Both the position numbers and the translations under genes were made by a program. The notes under the pieces are model-generated. The model had not been told where the DNA came from. It made no database searches and worked only from the letters and a program-made list of their open reading frames with translations. Of a stretch of DNA of 64,000 bases, positions 63,936-64,000 are shown piece by piece. Position 1 is the first letter of the stretch. The number at the start of each line of letters is the position of its first letter. Location of the stretch: positions 103,005,319-103,069,318 of the forward strand of contig CP136066.1 of assembly GCA_032622095.1 (NCBI GenBank). Direction: 5' to 3'. This DNA is from Siphonodentalium dalli (taxonomy: Eukaryota > Mollusca > Scaphopoda > Gadilida > Siphonodentaliidae).

Positions 63936-64000
63936 GAAACGGATATATCCGTTTCCCGTCCTGTAGGTAATGTTTTCGGAAACTGATATATTCGTTTCCC
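63936..64000. repeat. Start of an element with CGGATATATCCGTTTCCCG ends, cut by the window edge
   Basis: GGGAAACGGATATATCCGTTTCCC is a perfect 24-bp palindrome and is echoed at 63980-64000 by an imperfect copy. The ATCCGTTTCCCG text equals the end of the 6969-7744 foldback. Confidence 0.5.

Overview
The window looks like nuclear DNA of an animal, most likely a marine invertebrate (deuterostome or lophotrochozoan; the sequence does not settle which). It has GT-AG introns, an axonemal dynein light-chain gene, a FAM89 homologue, PHD-finger LINEs, AT-rich introns and a very dense load of palindromic (foldback) DNA elements. There is no bacterial gene organisation, and most short open frames are chance frames inside repeats.

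Layout. 1-2638 is a satellite array of about 16 units. 3028-24256 (minus) is most of a DNAL1-type gene (outer dynein arm light chain LC1): eight small exons in conserved order, with the last ~39 codons beyond the left edge. Its introns hold many foldback and MITE-like elements, a Tx1/L1-like LINE fragment and a hAT-like element. 24535-32760 is a LINE graveyard: a nearly complete CR1/L2-like copy (minus), an RNase H-type LINE fragment (plus), and ORF1 and RT fragments (minus). 33038-34180 holds nested palindromes. 34268-40440 is a decayed gene of an uncharacterised multicopy invertebrate family. It is split by a 4.37-kb insertion (35656-40020) with matched terminal inverted repeats and arrays built on ACCATGGTGG. 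A foldback element and a second, plus-strand copy of the CR1/L2-like LINE follow, to about 43110.

45677-49022 (plus) is the largest open coding region: a coiled-coil ORF of 197 codons, then, one frame away, a 912-codon ORF. The long ORF carries acidic residues, a CxxH motif and an SERxF motif arranged as in hAT-like RNase H-fold transposases, and it ends in a Tudor-like segment. 51708-52613 is a terminal exon encoding a CCCH zinc finger fused to a TatD-type metal-dependent nuclease with all metal ligands present. 59871-62322 is a two-exon FAM89/LRAP25 homologue. The right end holds more MITEs and a diverged tandem duplication.

The host genes are small exons in a sea of non-autonomous DNA transposons. 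One MITE abuts a DNAL1 splice acceptor, and a LINE lies about 280 bp upstream of the DNAL1 start. A consensus RFX X-box just upstream of the DNAL1 start fits a ciliary gene. All gene identities come from recognising protein motifs by eye; no database search was run.
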